This document shows, piece by piece, positions 17,380-27,051 of a stretch of DNA of 64,000 nucleotides. Every line of letters starts with the position of its first letter. Position 1 is the first letter of the stretch. The notes beneath the pieces are model-generated. The model worked only from the letters and a program-made list of their open reading frames with translations, was not told the origin of the DNA and did not search any database. The DNA is from JAAELZ01 sp965223465 (GTDB lineage Bacteria > Pseudomonadota > Gammaproteobacteria > Arenicellales > Poriferihabitantaceae). The position numbers were made by a program, and so were the translations under genes. The stretch covers positions 682,001-746,000 of the forward strand of contig OZ245025.1 of NCBI GenBank assembly GCA_965223465.1, read 5' to 3'.

Positions 17380-17407
17380 AAAAAAAGCCCGCACTTGCGG
17401 GCTTTTT
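17380..17407 (-). terminator. Intrinsic terminator after the Hsp20 gene
   Basis: Stem AGCCCGC/GCGGGCT with loop ACTT, flanked by A6 and T5. It lies just beyond the 3-prime end of the minus-strand Hsp20 gene and before the phosphatase gene, separating the two units. Confidence 0.85.
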
Positions 17408-17425
17408 GATTGGAGTGTGAAGGTT

Positions 17426-17854
17426 TTAATGCACTTTTACATCGATCATTTTTGGTTTAGCCGCTTCCAGTTTTGGAATCATCAGCTCGAGCACGCCATT
17501 TTTGTAAGCTGCGTCTACTTTATCCACGTCCACTTCTTCAGGAAGCGTGAAACTGCGGCTGAAATCACCGTATCGAGTTTCTACCCGCGTCCACTGCTCG
17601 CCTTCTTTCGCTTCAACAAAGGTCTTCTCGCCTTTGATGGTGAGGACGTTATCTTCAATAGATACACCCACCGCATCTTTCTCAACACCGGGTAGTTCAG
17701 CGCGTACCATAAATTTATCTTCAGCTTCGTAAATATCAACCAATGGCGACCAACTAGCAGTTTTATTATCGCTGTGGTCTTTGTCCGCATAGCGGGCGTA
17801 ACGGCTGAATATCTGGTTAAAATTGTTAAATGGATCCCAAGTAACTACGTTCAT
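17426..17854 (-). CDS. Hsp20/alpha-crystallin small heat-shock protein
   Basis: ATP-independent holdase chaperone (142 aa). The alpha-crystallin domain covers about residues 40-140, with VRAELPGVEKDAVGVSIEDN, the conserved GEKTF region, FTLPEEVDVDKVDAAYKNGV and LELMIPK. The ATG at 17854 is chosen over an in-frame GTG three codons upstream because GAGG sits at the right spacing before it. A sigma32-like promoter and a 5-prime leader hairpin lie upstream. A second, less similar Hsp20 is at 48113. Confidence 0.92.
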   Translation of the reverse strand: MNVVTWDPFNNFNQIFSRYARYADKDHSDNKTASWSPLVDIYEAEDKFMVRAELPGVEKDAVGVSIEDNVLTIKGEKTFVEAKEGEQWTRVETRYGDFSRSFTLPEEVDVDKVDAAYKNGVLELMIPKLEAAKPKMIDVKVH

Positions 17855-17889
17855 AATTAGCACCTCAAATATAGCTTCATTTCATTTTC

Positions 17890-17904
17890 GGCGCACCATG
17901 CGCC
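17890..17904 (-). promoter_or_regulatory. 5-prime leader hairpin of the Hsp20 mRNA
   Basis: GGCGCA and TGCGCC can pair across the loop TGG in the untranslated leader, about 35 nt before the start codon. It could affect stability or translation, but it does not reach the ribosome site, so a classic RNA-thermometer role is not shown. Confidence 0.35.
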
Positions 17905-17918
17905 TTCTCTGCTAGCCT

Positions 17919-17946
17919 ATATAGGGTTTGCTAATTAAAATTCAAA
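17919..17946 (-). promoter_or_regulatory. Sigma32-like promoter of Hsp20
   Basis: On the minus strand, TTTGAA (-35-like), a 14-nt spacer and CCCTATAT (-10-like) approximate the heat-shock consensus CTTGAA/CCCCATNT. The element is about 65 nt upstream of the Hsp20 start. Confidence 0.55.
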
Positions 17947-18100
17947 TAGCGGGTTTCAAAAAAGTAAATTATAGATGTATTCATTCATACCTAAGTATTA
18001 ATTAGATTAAATAATAGTACTATCTATATGAATATAAGTAGTATTATTTTTATAAAGGGATCAACACAATATGTTATACCGGTGGTTTTATACCCCTGGG

Positions 18101-18547
18101 CTAAGCGGTGTTTTGTTTGGTATACAACTCGTCGGCGCGTTTGCAGAACGAATCGATCATGGAATCCGCAATCATCTTGAAAACCGGCCCAATGACCGCG
18201 CCAACCACCTTGTTGGAAAAATTGAAAGCCAGATCCAGGCTGATTTTACAGGCATTGTCATCCAGCGACTTAAAAGTCCATTTACCTTGGAGTTCGCTGA
18301 ACGGACCATCAACCATATCCAGCTTGATTTCCTGGTGAGGTGTAAGCGTGTTAAGCGTCGTAAACGATTTATGAATACCTTTAAACGCAATTGTTACCGA
18401 TGCGGTACGGCTTGACTCACTTTCTTCAAGTACTTTAGACCCACCGCACCAGGGTAAGAAATTTTCATAGTCATCAACATCATTGACCAAATCAAACATT
18501 TTTTGATCAGAAAAAGGTACGAGCGCCGAACGGCTGATGTTATACAT
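18101..18547 (-). CDS. ratA: RatA-type START/COQ10-like protein
   Basis: Protein of the RatA/COQ10 family (148 aa), with a START-like lipid or ubiquinone-binding pocket. It begins MYNISRSALVPFSDQKMFDLVNDVDDYENFLPWC when read across two conserved blocks; FLPWC and KGIHKSFTT are hallmark positions. E. coli RatA was reported to block 70S ribosome association, while COQ10 proteins assist ubiquinone function; which applies here is open. It is divergent from smpB, a common arrangement in gammaproteobacteria. Confidence 0.88.
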   Translation of the reverse strand: MYNISRSALVPFSDQKMFDLVNDVDDYENFLPWCGGSKVLEESESSRTASVTIAFKGIHKSFTTLNTLTPHQEIKLDMVDGPFSELQGKWTFKSLDDNACKISLDLAFNFSNKVVGAVIGPVFKMIADSMIDSFCKRADELYTKQNTA

Positions 18548-18664
18548 ATTTACAGATATTCTTTGGTTACAGCTTGCTTAGATAGATAGGTGTGATACTT
18601 GATATTTCAATCTTTTGCGCCATTATAGACCAACCCGTAGCAGGGATGAAATATACTCCACATC

Positions 18665-19147
<483 letters not shown>

Positions 19148-19297
19148 GGCAATAGTGTGCCCCAGAATAGGGCTGGGTTTGGCATCTATAGAGCCGCTAA
19201 ATCGAAGGGTTTAGCAAACTAATGACCACGGTGTTTATGGTTCTCTAGGGTTATCGTGAGATTCGGTATTCCGGGGCAGCACTATTCTCAAAACGAC

Positions 19298-19325
19298 TTG
19301 ATTTTTTGAAAAATGACGCCATAAT
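19298..19325 (+). promoter_or_regulatory. Sigma70-like promoter of ssrA
   Basis: TTGATT, a 16-nt spacer and CATAAT end 10 nt before the inferred first base of tmRNA at 19336, the spacing expected for a direct start. Confidence 0.55.
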
Positions 19326-19335
19326 GGTTTAAGAC

Positions 19336-19693
19336 GGGGGTGACTGGTTTTGACGCTGGTCGCGAAGCCATCGGAGCATGTCGAGGGACAGATCACCTCG
19401 TTAAACCAGCTGTAAACAGTTATAGTTGCAAACGACGATAACTACGCACTAGCGGCTTAATTGTCACGCTAGTCCTCCTTCCCGGCTCGTTCGTAGGCTA
19501 GGTTTTCGGAGGTCACTTATACGAAACCGCTCGCAAGGTTGTCTGTGCCGCGCGAGTTAAACTAAAGCAGGCTCGCCACTGCCGCGCTAGTCTATCGGTG
19601 TTGCAGCGGTTAACTTAAGGCATAGACTAAACATGTAGTCGCCGATGAGTGTAGGGCTGACGGACGTGGGTTCAATTCCCACCACCTCCACCA
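19336..19693 (+). ncRNA. ssrA: Transfer-messenger RNA (tmRNA)
   Basis: One-piece tmRNA of 358 nt. The 5-prime GGGGGTG pairs with CACCTCC before ACCA at the 3-prime end, giving the alanine-type acceptor stem. GGTTCAATTCC near the end is the T arm. The resume codon is GCA at 19428 and the reading frame to TAA at 19460 encodes the degradation tag ANDDNYALAA. It works with SmpB, encoded just upstream. Confidence 0.97.
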
Positions 19694-19704
19694 AATAATC
19701 AAAC

Positions 19705-19730
19705 GAGCCACTTTCGGGGTGGCTTTTTTT
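19705..19730 (+). terminator. Intrinsic terminator of ssrA
   Basis: AGCCAC and GTGGCT pair around TTTCGGG, followed by a run of seven T. It lies 12 nt after the CCA end of tmRNA. Confidence 0.85.
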
Positions 19731-19814
19731 GGCTATGTTTAACGTTCAACCGACTTATTTTAACGACGCCAAATCCTGACAATAACTGGCAAAACTGACT
19801 TTGCATACTCCGCG

Positions 19815-21362
19815 CTATCTTTTCTGATTATGTAAAAGGATGTTAATCAGCCGCAGTGCAGCATTGAAAGCAGCGTAAACCTGATTGGCGTGCAGGCCGC
19901 GAGTCTTGATCAACTTGCCGCTGGCATCTTCCCAACTGATAATGCATTCTGTGAGTGCATCAGTTTGGCCGCCCCTGGGGATATGGACTTCATAATCAGT
20001 AAGCTCAGGCATGATAACATTGTGCTCGGGAAGGACTTTCTTGATCGCGTCAATAAAGGCATCAAAACCGCCGTTACCGCGCCCATCTGATTGATGAACT
20101 TTTCCATTGATCTCAACTTTGATACTCACCACGGCTTCCTGATCCAGCTGACTGGCTATCGAGCAGTCTAATAGCTGGATGTGGTGGTAGTCTTTGCTTT
20201 CCAGCACGTCTGCGATGATAAAAGGTAGATCATCGGTTGAAATGCGCTGTTTGGAATCGCCCAGCTCAATGATTCTTTTCAGCACTTTTTCCTGTTTTTC
20301 TGTCGACAAGCTCAAGCCCAGTGCCTCTAGATTTTTAGCCAGCGATGCTTTGCCGCTTAGCTTACCCAGCGCATAACTATGTTGGCGCGCGAAACGCTCT
20401 GGACTAAGCCGGGTTTTATACAAATCACCTTTTTGATCACCATCGGCGTGAATGCCTGCGGTTTGGGTAAATACATCCGCACCGACAATTGGCGTATTGG
20501 CGGCTACTCGCTTGCCGGAGAAGTTCGCAACCAGATTACTCAGATGAACAATATGTGTCTCATCAATTGAAACATCCATCTCCATTTTGTCTCGCAATGC
20601 CACCGCGACCTCTCCCATGGAGACATTACCCGCGCGTTCTCCCAGACAATTTACCGTACAATGAATGGTGCTGACGCCAGCACGTACGGCCGCCATGGAG
20701 TTAGCGAGCGCCAGACCGTAGTCGTTATGCGGGTGAAAATCGAATTGCAAATCGGGATAACGGCTACACATATCCTTGATGCTGATATAGACTTCGTCGG
20801 GCGACATCACGCCCAGCGTGTCGGGAAGCATAAAGTGCGCAATACCCAGGTTTTTAAGCGCATCCAGTAAACCAAACACGTAATTTGGGCTATCGTGATA
20901 TCCATTGGACCAATCTTCCAGATAAACATTGGCTTGCAGTTGGTTTTCTAGGGCATATTCAACCGTGCGCTCTATCTCAGCGACATGCGCGGGTAGATCT
21001 TTACCCAATTGTTCCCAGCAATGCTTTTCGCTGCCTTTGGTGAGTAGATTGATCACCTTGCCGCCTGCCGCGCAGATCCAGTCCACACTGCGGGTGTGAT
21101 CAACAAAGCCCAGCACTTCGATTCGGTCATCAAGCCCTTTTTTATTGGCCCATTGGTTGAGGCTCGCGACAGCCAGTTGTTCACCTTCGGATACCCGCGC
21201 GGAAGCGACTTCAATACGATCAATACGCAGTGAATTCAGTAACGCCTTGGCAATATTGACTTTTTCGGCCGGTGTGAAAGATACGCCCTGGGTTTGTTCA
21301 CCATCACGCAAGGTGGTGTCCATGAGGGCAACATGTCGGCGAGCTTGCTGTTGGGTAAGCAT
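19815..21362 (-). CDS. Citramalate/2-isopropylmalate synthase homologue
   Basis: Enzyme of the DRE-TIM metallolyase family (515 aa) that condenses acetyl-CoA with a 2-oxo acid. The catalytic start is LMDTTLRDGEQTQGVSF, metal ligands are in DFHPHNDYGLA, and GERAGNVSMGEVAVAL is typical. A C-terminal regulatory (LeuA dimer-type) domain follows from about residue 380, with HQSDGRGNGGFDAFIDA, usually the site of feedback inhibition. No leuB/C/D genes lie nearby, so 2-isopropylmalate versus citramalate synthesis cannot be decided. Confidence 0.87.
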   Translation of the reverse strand: MLTQQQARRHVALMDTTLRDGEQTQGVSFTPAEKVNIAKALLNSLRIDRIEVASARVSEGEQLAVASLNQWANKKGLDDRIEVLGFVDHTRSVDWICAAGGKVINLLTKGSEKHCWEQLGKDLPAHVAEIERTVEYALENQLQANVYLEDWSNGYHDSPNYVFGLLDALKNLGIAHFMLPDTLGVMSPDEVYISIKDMCSRYPDLQFDFHPHNDYGLALANSMAAVRAGVSTIHCTVNCLGERAGNVSMGEVAVALRDKMEMDVSIDETHIVHLSNLVANFSGKRVAANTPIVGADVFTQTAGIHADGDQKGDLYKTRLSPERFARQHSYALGKLSGKASLAKNLEALGLSLSTEKQEKVLKRIIELGDSKQRISTDDLPFIIADVLESKDYHHIQLLDCSIASQLDQEAVVSIKVEINGKVHQSDGRGNGGFDAFIDAIKKVLPEHNVIMPELTDYEVHIPRGGQTDALTECIISWEDASGKLIKTRGLHANQVYAAFNAALRLINILLHNQKR

Positions 21363-21644
21363 GGTTAGCGTCTATTTGGTTAGCACGAACATTTAAAATG
21401 CGTCGCGCCAAAATTGAGTAGTCTGGAAATAGGGTGAGATGATACCAAATTGTGCCTTATTGTAGACTATTGCAATACAAACAATTACGGCTTACTGACA
21501 GCTTGGCAATGTAAATGGGTTGCTTCCGACACTCTGACGAGTTAACAAAATTTTAATCAATTTTTGACGTGCGTCTAAGATTTTAGTTTTTATTTGGCAT
21601 AGAGTGGCGGGTTATTCAGATGAATAGGAAGTGGGGAGGGTAAT

Positions 21645-21992
21645 ATGGCGATTAACCATGAAAAAATCGAAGATCTCTTAGCCGCGTTGGAAGATCAAAA
21701 GCGGAATCTGATTGCCGCATCATTGATCGCTAAACAGGAGTTACTGGAGGGGCTGGATACGCTTGAAGAGAAAATTGAAGATATTGATACTGACGAGCTA
21801 AAGATGAAGCTGGTCTTGGCCAAACTCAAGGTGCTGGAAGAATTTGATGAGCTCGAGGAACGTTTTGAGCAATTGGGCGCTAAGGCCAAAGTCGTCGCCG
21901 AGGCGACAGAAGAAGAAATTCAGCAGGGCTGGCGTACTACCAAAAATATCGCGAAGGATATTGAAGAGAAGGTAAAGCAATTTTTTGCCTAG
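21645..21992 (+). CDS. Small acidic coiled-coil protein
   Basis: Hypothetical cytoplasmic protein (115 aa), almost wholly helical and charged. Heptad-like stretches include LLEGLDTLEEKIEDIDTDE and LEEFDELEERFEQLGAKAK. There is no signal peptide and no membrane span. GGAGG precedes the ATG at good spacing, supporting expression. No family is recognised; it resembles small structural or stress-type coiled coils in style only. Confidence 0.72.
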   Translation: MAINHEKIEDLLAALEDQKRNLIAASLIAKQELLEGLDTLEEKIEDIDTDELKMKLVLAKLKVLEEFDELEERFEQLGAKAKVVAEATEEEIQQGWRTTKNIAKDIEEKVKQFFA

Positions 21993-22101
21993 GTATCGAT
22001 GACCAATTCCCGTTTTCCGCATGATGCCTTGCCATAATAACAAATTAATAAGGGCATCAATTCAAAAATGATCAAAGCTACTTAAATTCGGATAAATTAA
22101 A

Positions 22102-22932
22102 ATGGGCCCTACGAAAACAGTTAAGCGTGATACCAAAAAAGTATTTTGGCAAATGGGCACTTGTTCGCGCACTTTTTTCTATTTGTTAAACCGCGAATTT
22201 GGCCACTCCATAGAGGTCGAGGAACACGCAGCCGACCCACTGGCGGGAGGTGTGATGCGCAAGGGTTTTCAGTGTGGCATGATTTGGGGCGCGGCGTTAG
22301 CGGTGGGTACGGAAGCGTATCGCAATACTAAGGATTTGGATCAAGCGGTTGAACTGGCTATTGTTACGACACAAAAGCTGGTCACTTCGTTTAAGGAAAG
22401 GACACATACCGTCAATTGCCGAGAAATTACTGATACGGATTTTTCCAAGAAATTTCAAATGGCAAAGTATCTGTTGTTTAAAGCGAAACCCTGTTTTGAC
22501 CTGGCAGAAAATTGGGCGCCTGAAGCCATAGAAGCGGCGTGCGCAGGGCTCTCTATGGAACCTGCCCGATTATCGAGAAACCCCTTGAGCTGCGCAACCG
22601 AAGTTGCCCGTAAAATGGGCGCAACAGACGAGCAAGCAGCTATGGTGGCCGGGTTTGCCGGAGGCTTAGGTTTAAGTGGTCAGGCCTGTGGCGCACTCGC
22701 CGCGGCAATCTGGATGAACAGCATGGAGTGGAGCAAAGCTCATCCCCAGAAAATGGCTACGTCGAATCCAGCAGCAGAGCGAACGTTTAAAAAGTTTATT
22801 GAAGTCACGGGCGCTGAAGTGCTGTGTCATAAATTATGTGGACGACGTTTTAATTCCATTGACGAACATAGCGAATATATTGAGCAGGGGGGATGTGCAA
22901 AATTGATCGAGGCGCTCGCAAAAGTAACCTAA
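22102..22932 (+). CDS. C_GCAxxG_C_C family protein with two related segments
   Basis: Redox- or metal-type protein of the C_GCAxxG_C_C family (276 aa). The first segment has CSRTFFYLLNREFG and then GFQCGMIWGAALAVG. The second has CATEVARKMGATDEQAAMVAG and then GQACGALAAAIW, and the C-terminus has CHKLCGR. The cysteines probably bind a metal or exchange disulfides. Family biochemistry is unknown. It stands alone between the coiled-coil gene and a kinase-like gene. Confidence 0.8.
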   Translation: MGPTKTVKRDTKKVFWQMGTCSRTFFYLLNREFGHSIEVEEHAADPLAGGVMRKGFQCGMIWGAALAVGTEAYRNTKDLDQAVELAIVTTQKLVTSFKERTHTVNCREITDTDFSKKFQMAKYLLFKAKPCFDLAENWAPEAIEAACAGLSMEPARLSRNPLSCATEVARKMGATDEQAAMVAGFAGGLGLSGQACGALAAAIWMNSMEWSKAHPQKMATSNPAAERTFKKFIEVTGAEVLCHKLCGRRFNSIDEHSEYIEQGGCAKLIEALAKVT

Positions 22933-23178
22933 TCAACACCCTAGCTTATTTTTGAGTAACGTGGGCTTGGTAAAAAATAGAAGTAAATGGTTCGTATCGG
23001 AATTAGGATATCACGGATCAAATTATCAACTTCATAGCAAAACATTCCATACTGTTATGCCGTCGGTATAGGGTTATGTTCGCGAACTTTTAATCATACC
23101 GAAAATGCCGCCTTTTGCGTGTTGATGCTTGATCAGCTAAAATTTTTATTCTAAGCAACGATTATCAGGTAATGCACA

Positions 23179-23736
23179 ATGGTTATTTTTGTCAGTGGGC
23201 TGGTGGGCGCAGGAAAATCAACCATTGCGAAGGCTATCGCTAAAGAAATCGGGTATCCCTGTTACGAAGTGGATAAAGTTAAGCGTGAGGTCTACCAACT
23301 CGATCCAGAGTATCAAAGAAAATACCGCGAAGGCATTCCATTTCCTAAAGCGATTCGGGCGAAAGTGTATGAGCGGGTTGCAGCTGATCTTAAGCGATTG
23401 AGAGACCAGCATGAACATATCGTGGTCGATGAGGTGCTTTATGCACGTGAATTACGTCGTAAACTGTATCAAACAGTCGAAGACATATTCGGTGAATTTA
23501 TCATAATTTGGGTGCGGGTTGACGAAGCGATATTGTTGGATCGCCTACGCTCGCACAAGCGCGAAGGACATTTGCTGGAAGATCCCGTCCCCATGCACGA
23601 GGCGATAAGGCGTGAATTCGAAGGTTTTCATCGCAGTGTCATTGTTTGCAATAATATGGGCAAACCCGAAGACTCGATTGCCAGTCTTAAGAAGCTCATC
23701 ATTGGAGCAGCACATATGGCTAAGCTTATGCACTAA
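23179..23736 (+). CDS. P-loop nucleotide kinase-like ATPase
   Basis: AAA_33/adenylylsulfate-kinase-like P-loop protein (185 aa) with Walker A GLVGAGKST near the N-terminus and DEVLYARELRRK as a probable Walker B/acceptor region. A lid-like segment contains DRLRSHKREGHLLEDP. It probably phosphorylates a small molecule, unidentified. The IS200-type element begins immediately after its stop codon. Confidence 0.8.
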   Translation: MVIFVSGLVGAGKSTIAKAIAKEIGYPCYEVDKVKREVYQLDPEYQRKYREGIPFPKAIRAKVYERVAADLKRLRDQHEHIVVDEVLYARELRRKLYQTVEDIFGEFIIIWVRVDEAILLDRLRSHKREGHLLEDPVPMHEAIRREFEGFHRSVIVCNNMGKPEDSIASLKKLIIGAAHMAKLMH

Positions 23737-23754
23737 TGCAGAATGCCTAGTATA

Positions 23755-24395
23755 AAAAGGAGACCCCCCAGCTCTGCTGGGGAGGCCAGCATAGTTTGAC
23801 AAATTCGCAAGTCTCATAGTAACTCGCGAAGCGTGAGCCGACAAGCAACACGCAAAGGAGAAACCATGAGACAAGTAAACAGTTTAAATCACACTCGTTG
23901 GGAGTGTAAGTACCATGTGGTATTTATTCCGAAATTTCGGAAGAAAGTATTGTTTGGTAAAATACGAAAAGAGATTGGGGGGGTATTCCATCGCCTGGCC
24001 CGTCAAAGAGAAAGCTTTATAGAAGAAGGGCATGTAATGCCCGATCATGTTCATATGATGATATCGATCCCGCCGAAACATGCGGTATCGCAAGTTATTG
24101 GATTTATCAAAGGCAAGAGTGCCATTCATATTGCACGAACGTTTGTAGGTCGAAAAAGGAACTACGTCGGACAGCATTTCTGGGCAAGGGGATATTTTGT
24201 ATCTACGGTGGGTCGAGATGAGCAGGTGATTCGAGAGTATATCCGACATCAAGAGCGGGAAGATCATCGAGTCGATCAGTTAAAATTGTTGTAGCCATCC
24301 CCTTTAGGGGATTCAAGGAGCCGCCGGCTCCGTAACTGCCGTTTTGAGCGGCTCACAAAACTAAAGCCCCCGGCTTCGCCGGGGGATACTTACTC
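23755..24395 (+). mobile_element. IS200/IS605-family element, IS200 group (tnpA only)
   Basis: A single Y1 transposase gene is framed by subterminal hairpins rather than terminal inverted repeats. The left hairpin is CCCCAGC/GCTGGGG at 23766-23782 and the right hairpin is CCCCCGGC/GCCGGGGG at 24367-24385. More short stem-loops lie between the gene end and the right hairpin. No tnpB gene is present. Exact ends cannot be fixed without a related copy or an empty site; the limits given are approximate. Confidence 0.82.
23866..24294 (+). CDS. tnpA: IS200-type Y1 transposase TnpA
   Basis: HUH endonuclease (142 aa) that moves single-stranded DNA by a tyrosine-DNA intermediate. The HUH motif is in MPDHVHMMISIPP (about residues 57-69). 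The catalytic tyrosine is probably in REYIRHQE (about residue 124). YHVVFIPKFRKKVLFG is the usual N-terminus. The ATG at 23866 follows AAGGAG; the frame is open a further 11 codons upstream but without a better start. The gene is intact, so the element may be active. Confidence 0.93.
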   Translation: MRQVNSLNHTRWECKYHVVFIPKFRKKVLFGKIRKEIGGVFHRLARQRESFIEEGHVMPDHVHMMISIPPKHAVSQVIGFIKGKSAIHIARTFVGRKRNYVGQHFWARGYFVSTVGRDEQVIREYIRHQEREDHRVDQLKLL

Positions 24396-24461
24396 CAATA
24401 GCGAATCAATTTTCGCGGCCTGAAAACTGCGGTTAAAAGTATAACCTTTTGCTAGAAAGGG

Positions 24462-24467
24462 TATAAT
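24462..24467 (+). promoter_or_regulatory. Candidate -10 box for fbp
   Basis: A perfect TATAAT lies about 44 nt before the fbp start and outside the right end of the IS element. No good -35 sequence is visible 17 nt upstream, so this is tentative. Confidence 0.35.
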
Positions 24468-24510
24468 CCCCGCCCCATTTCATTCTGCATTTAAGCGCGC
24501 CGGAGATCGT

Positions 24511-25542
24511 ATGATCGGTACAACTATTACCCAGTTCCTGATCGAGGAACAACGCAACATTGATGGCGCTACAGGTGATCTTACCTCGGTCATAAATGAT
24601 GTGGTAACCGCCTGCAAAACGATTTCCTCAGCTATGCGTTATGGTGCTTTATCCGATGACGATTTGCTTGGCGTAAGCGACTCTGAAAACGTACAGGGCG
24701 AAGCCCAAAAGACCCTTGATATTGTGGCCAATGATTTGTTCCTGCGACGCACTGAATTCGGTGGCCACGTTGCGGCAATGGTTTCAGAAGAAATGGAAGA
24801 TGTATACGTACCGTCGGCAAACAACTCAAAAGGGCGCTACCTTTTACTCTACGACCCGGTAGATGGGTCTTCTAATATTGCGGAAAATGCCGCGATTGGC
24901 ACCATATTCTCAATTCTCAAGCGGCCTGATTCGGCGGTTGGTAAACCCAAGTTAGACGAATTTCTTCAACCTGGAAGTCAGCAGGTCTGCGCAGGGTATG
25001 CGATATACGGGCCATCGACCATGATTATCATGACCACGGGTAATGGGGTGAATGGTTTTACCCTGGATCCATTGATTGGTGAATTTGTCTTAAGTCAGCC
25101 GGATATGCGCATACCAGATGATAACGCACGTCTGTATACCAATTATCTCCATAGTCCCCACTGGGACAAAGCTACGCAGGATTATTTCAACGATTGCTTA
25201 GCAGGTCGGGATGGCCCAAGGGGTCAGGATTTTGATCCTCGCTGGTCAGCGGGCGCGGTAGCTGATATACATCGCTTGTTCTTTTCTGGTGGGATGTATT
25301 TTTACCCCACCAATGCGCGTTTCAGAGCCCAAGGTCTGTCATCAAAATTGCGTTTACTGTACGAAGTGAATCCTATGTCATTTTTAGTCGAGCAAGCCGG
25401 CGGGAAAGCCAGTGATGGCGAGCAGCGCGCACTGGATGTGCTGCCCACAGCACTGCACCAGCGCTCCCCCATCATTTGCGGTACTCGCTCTGAGGTGGAA
25501 TATTATCTTCAGGTCACCGGTAAAAGTAGTAAGACCAATTAG
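24511..25542 (+). CDS. fbp: Class 1 fructose-1,6-bisphosphatase
   Basis: Gluconeogenic phosphatase (343 aa) converting fructose 1,6-bisphosphate to fructose 6-phosphate. The metal-binding signature YDPVDGSSNIAENAAIGTIF is present (about residues 115-134), as are substrate residues in GMYFYPTNARFRAQG and LRLLYEVNPMSFLVEQAGG. GGAG lies before the ATG. Its 3-prime end overlaps the converging MATE gene by 4 bp. Confidence 0.96.
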   Translation: MIGTTITQFLIEEQRNIDGATGDLTSVINDVVTACKTISSAMRYGALSDDDLLGVSDSENVQGEAQKTLDIVANDLFLRRTEFGGHVAAMVSEEMEDVYVPSANNSKGRYLLLYDPVDGSSNIAENAAIGTIFSILKRPDSAVGKPKLDEFLQPGSQQVCAGYAIYGPSTMIIMTTGNGVNGFTLDPLIGEFVLSQPDMRIPDDNARLYTNYLHSPHWDKATQDYFNDCLAGRDGPRGQDFDPRWSAGAVADIHRLFFSGGMYFYPTNARFRAQGLSSKLRLLYEVNPMSFLVEQAGGKASDGEQRALDVLPTALHQRSPIICGTRSEVEYYLQVTGKSSKTN

Positions 25543-26951
25543 CGTTGGGTACTTTGGGGGTTGGGTGGGTAAGTCCATTGACGCAAACGACGTAACAATC
25601 CGGGTTGTTGATCGCATAAATCGTCACCGACACCAATCATACGGTAGGCGATAAAGACGGCTACCAAAGCGATAACGATACCTCCAACCGCTTGCCCAAT
25701 CATCACTCCCGCTGCGCCACCCCACATGCCGCCCAACCAAACAAAGGGAATTGTCCCCAGGGTATTTTTAGCCCAGTTGAAACTGGTGGAATAAAAAGGG
25801 TGATTTAAGTTGTTGAAGCTGGCATTGCTAACAAATAACCAGCCATTAAAAACCCATGCCAGGGCGAGTGGCCCACAAAATAACAATACCAATTCGCGAC
25901 CCGTACCACTAACAGGAAATGCAAATAGTATCGGACCGCGTAACAGGTACAGTAATACAGCAACCACCAACACATAGACCAAGGTTAGCAGCAGTGCATT
26001 ATTGAGCGCACTTCGCACACGGGCAATTTGATTGGCCCCGGCATTTTGCGCAAATACCGGGCCGATCGCACCAGATAGCGCAAATACCATGGCGAAGGCA
26101 ACTGGCGTTAAACGCCCGACCACCGCCATACCCGCAACCGCTGATTCACCAAAATCTGCGATCGCGCGAATAACCCAGGCATTACCCACGGGTGTGGCCA
26201 GGTTGGTTAATATGGCTGGGAGTGCGATGGCGAAAATGATTTTGAATTCTTGGGGAGTAATGCGCAATTTCACCGGTGCAAAGGCGTGGTATTGACTGAT
26301 AGCAGGTCTTAGGGAGCTTATTAACATGGCGATCCGCGCGACCACTGATGCCAGTGCTGCGCCACTCAAATCCATTGACAGGGCGAAAATGAATATAGGG
26401 TCGAGTAATGCATTGACACTCCCACCGATTAGGGTAGCCATAGTAGATTTAACAGCTGCACCATGGGCGCGCAGTACGGCGCCTGAATTCATTCCCATGC
26501 TTAATATCGGCATACTCGGGATGATGATGCGCAAATAAGTCGTCGCAAGCTCGGATGTTTCGCCATCGGCGCCGAGTAAACGAATCAATTCAGGTGCATA
26601 CCAGAAGGTAAACATGGCGATCGGGCAGGTTACTAATACGGAGATGAATGTTGCATTGGTCGCTAACTCGCGGGCACGCTGATGATTACCAGCACCAATT
26701 TCACGGCCAACTAATACGCCTGTGGCAATGGCAAGCCCAATACAAATAGACGTAGTAAAAAAAAGGATGGTGCTGGCGTAACCAATCGCCGCGGCCAAAG
26801 AAGGCTCACCCAGCAAGCCGATAAAGTACATGTCAACCAAATCCACCAGGAACAAAAACATCAGCCCCAGACTACCCGCGAGGGTCGTATTAATGATATG
26901 TTTGGCTAAGCTTCCATGCAGGTAACGAGCTTGCGTTTCTGTAGTTGCCAT
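25539..26951 (-). CDS. MATE family efflux transporter
   Basis: Twelve-span inner-membrane exporter of the multidrug and toxic compound extrusion family (470 aa), driven by sodium or proton gradients. Family features include LVDLVDMYFIGLLGEPSLAA at the N-terminus and GREIGAGNHQRARELA after helix 3. The second half repeats the pattern with GPVFAQNAGANQIARVR. No linked regulator is seen. The substrate is unknown. Confidence 0.9.
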   Translation of the reverse strand: MATTETQARYLHGSLAKHIINTTLAGSLGLMFLFLVDLVDMYFIGLLGEPSLAAAIGYASTILFFTTSICIGLAIATGVLVGREIGAGNHQRARELATNATFISVLVTCPIAMFTFWYAPELIRLLGADGETSELATTYLRIIIPSMPILSMGMNSGAVLRAHGAAVKSTMATLIGGSVNALLDPIFIFALSMDLSGAALASVVARIAMLISSLRPAISQYHAFAPVKLRITPQEFKIIFAIALPAILTNLATPVGNAWVIRAIADFGESAVAGMAVVGRLTPVAFAMVFALSGAIGPVFAQNAGANQIARVRSALNNALLLTLVYVLVVAVLLYLLRGPILFAFPVSGTGRELVLLFCGPLALAWVFNGWLFVSNASFNNLNHPFYSTSFNWAKNTLGTIPFVWLGGMWGGAAGVMIGQAVGGIVIALVAVFIAYRMIGVGDDLCDQQPGLLRRLRQWTYPPNPQSTQR

Positions 26952-27051
26952 TGCGGGTTAGGTTAAATACACCGGCTTGTTGATTGATTTTTAGTTGCTG
27001 TCATTATTTAATATATTTATCAAAAAAGTATTTATATATCGCTGAATAATA

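Noticed and set aside
23736..24490. 10-bp inverted repeat ATGCAGAATG/CATTCTGCAT around the IS element
   Set aside because: IS200-type elements have no terminal inverted repeats or target duplications, and the two copies lie outside the likely ends. A 10-bp match can arise by chance.
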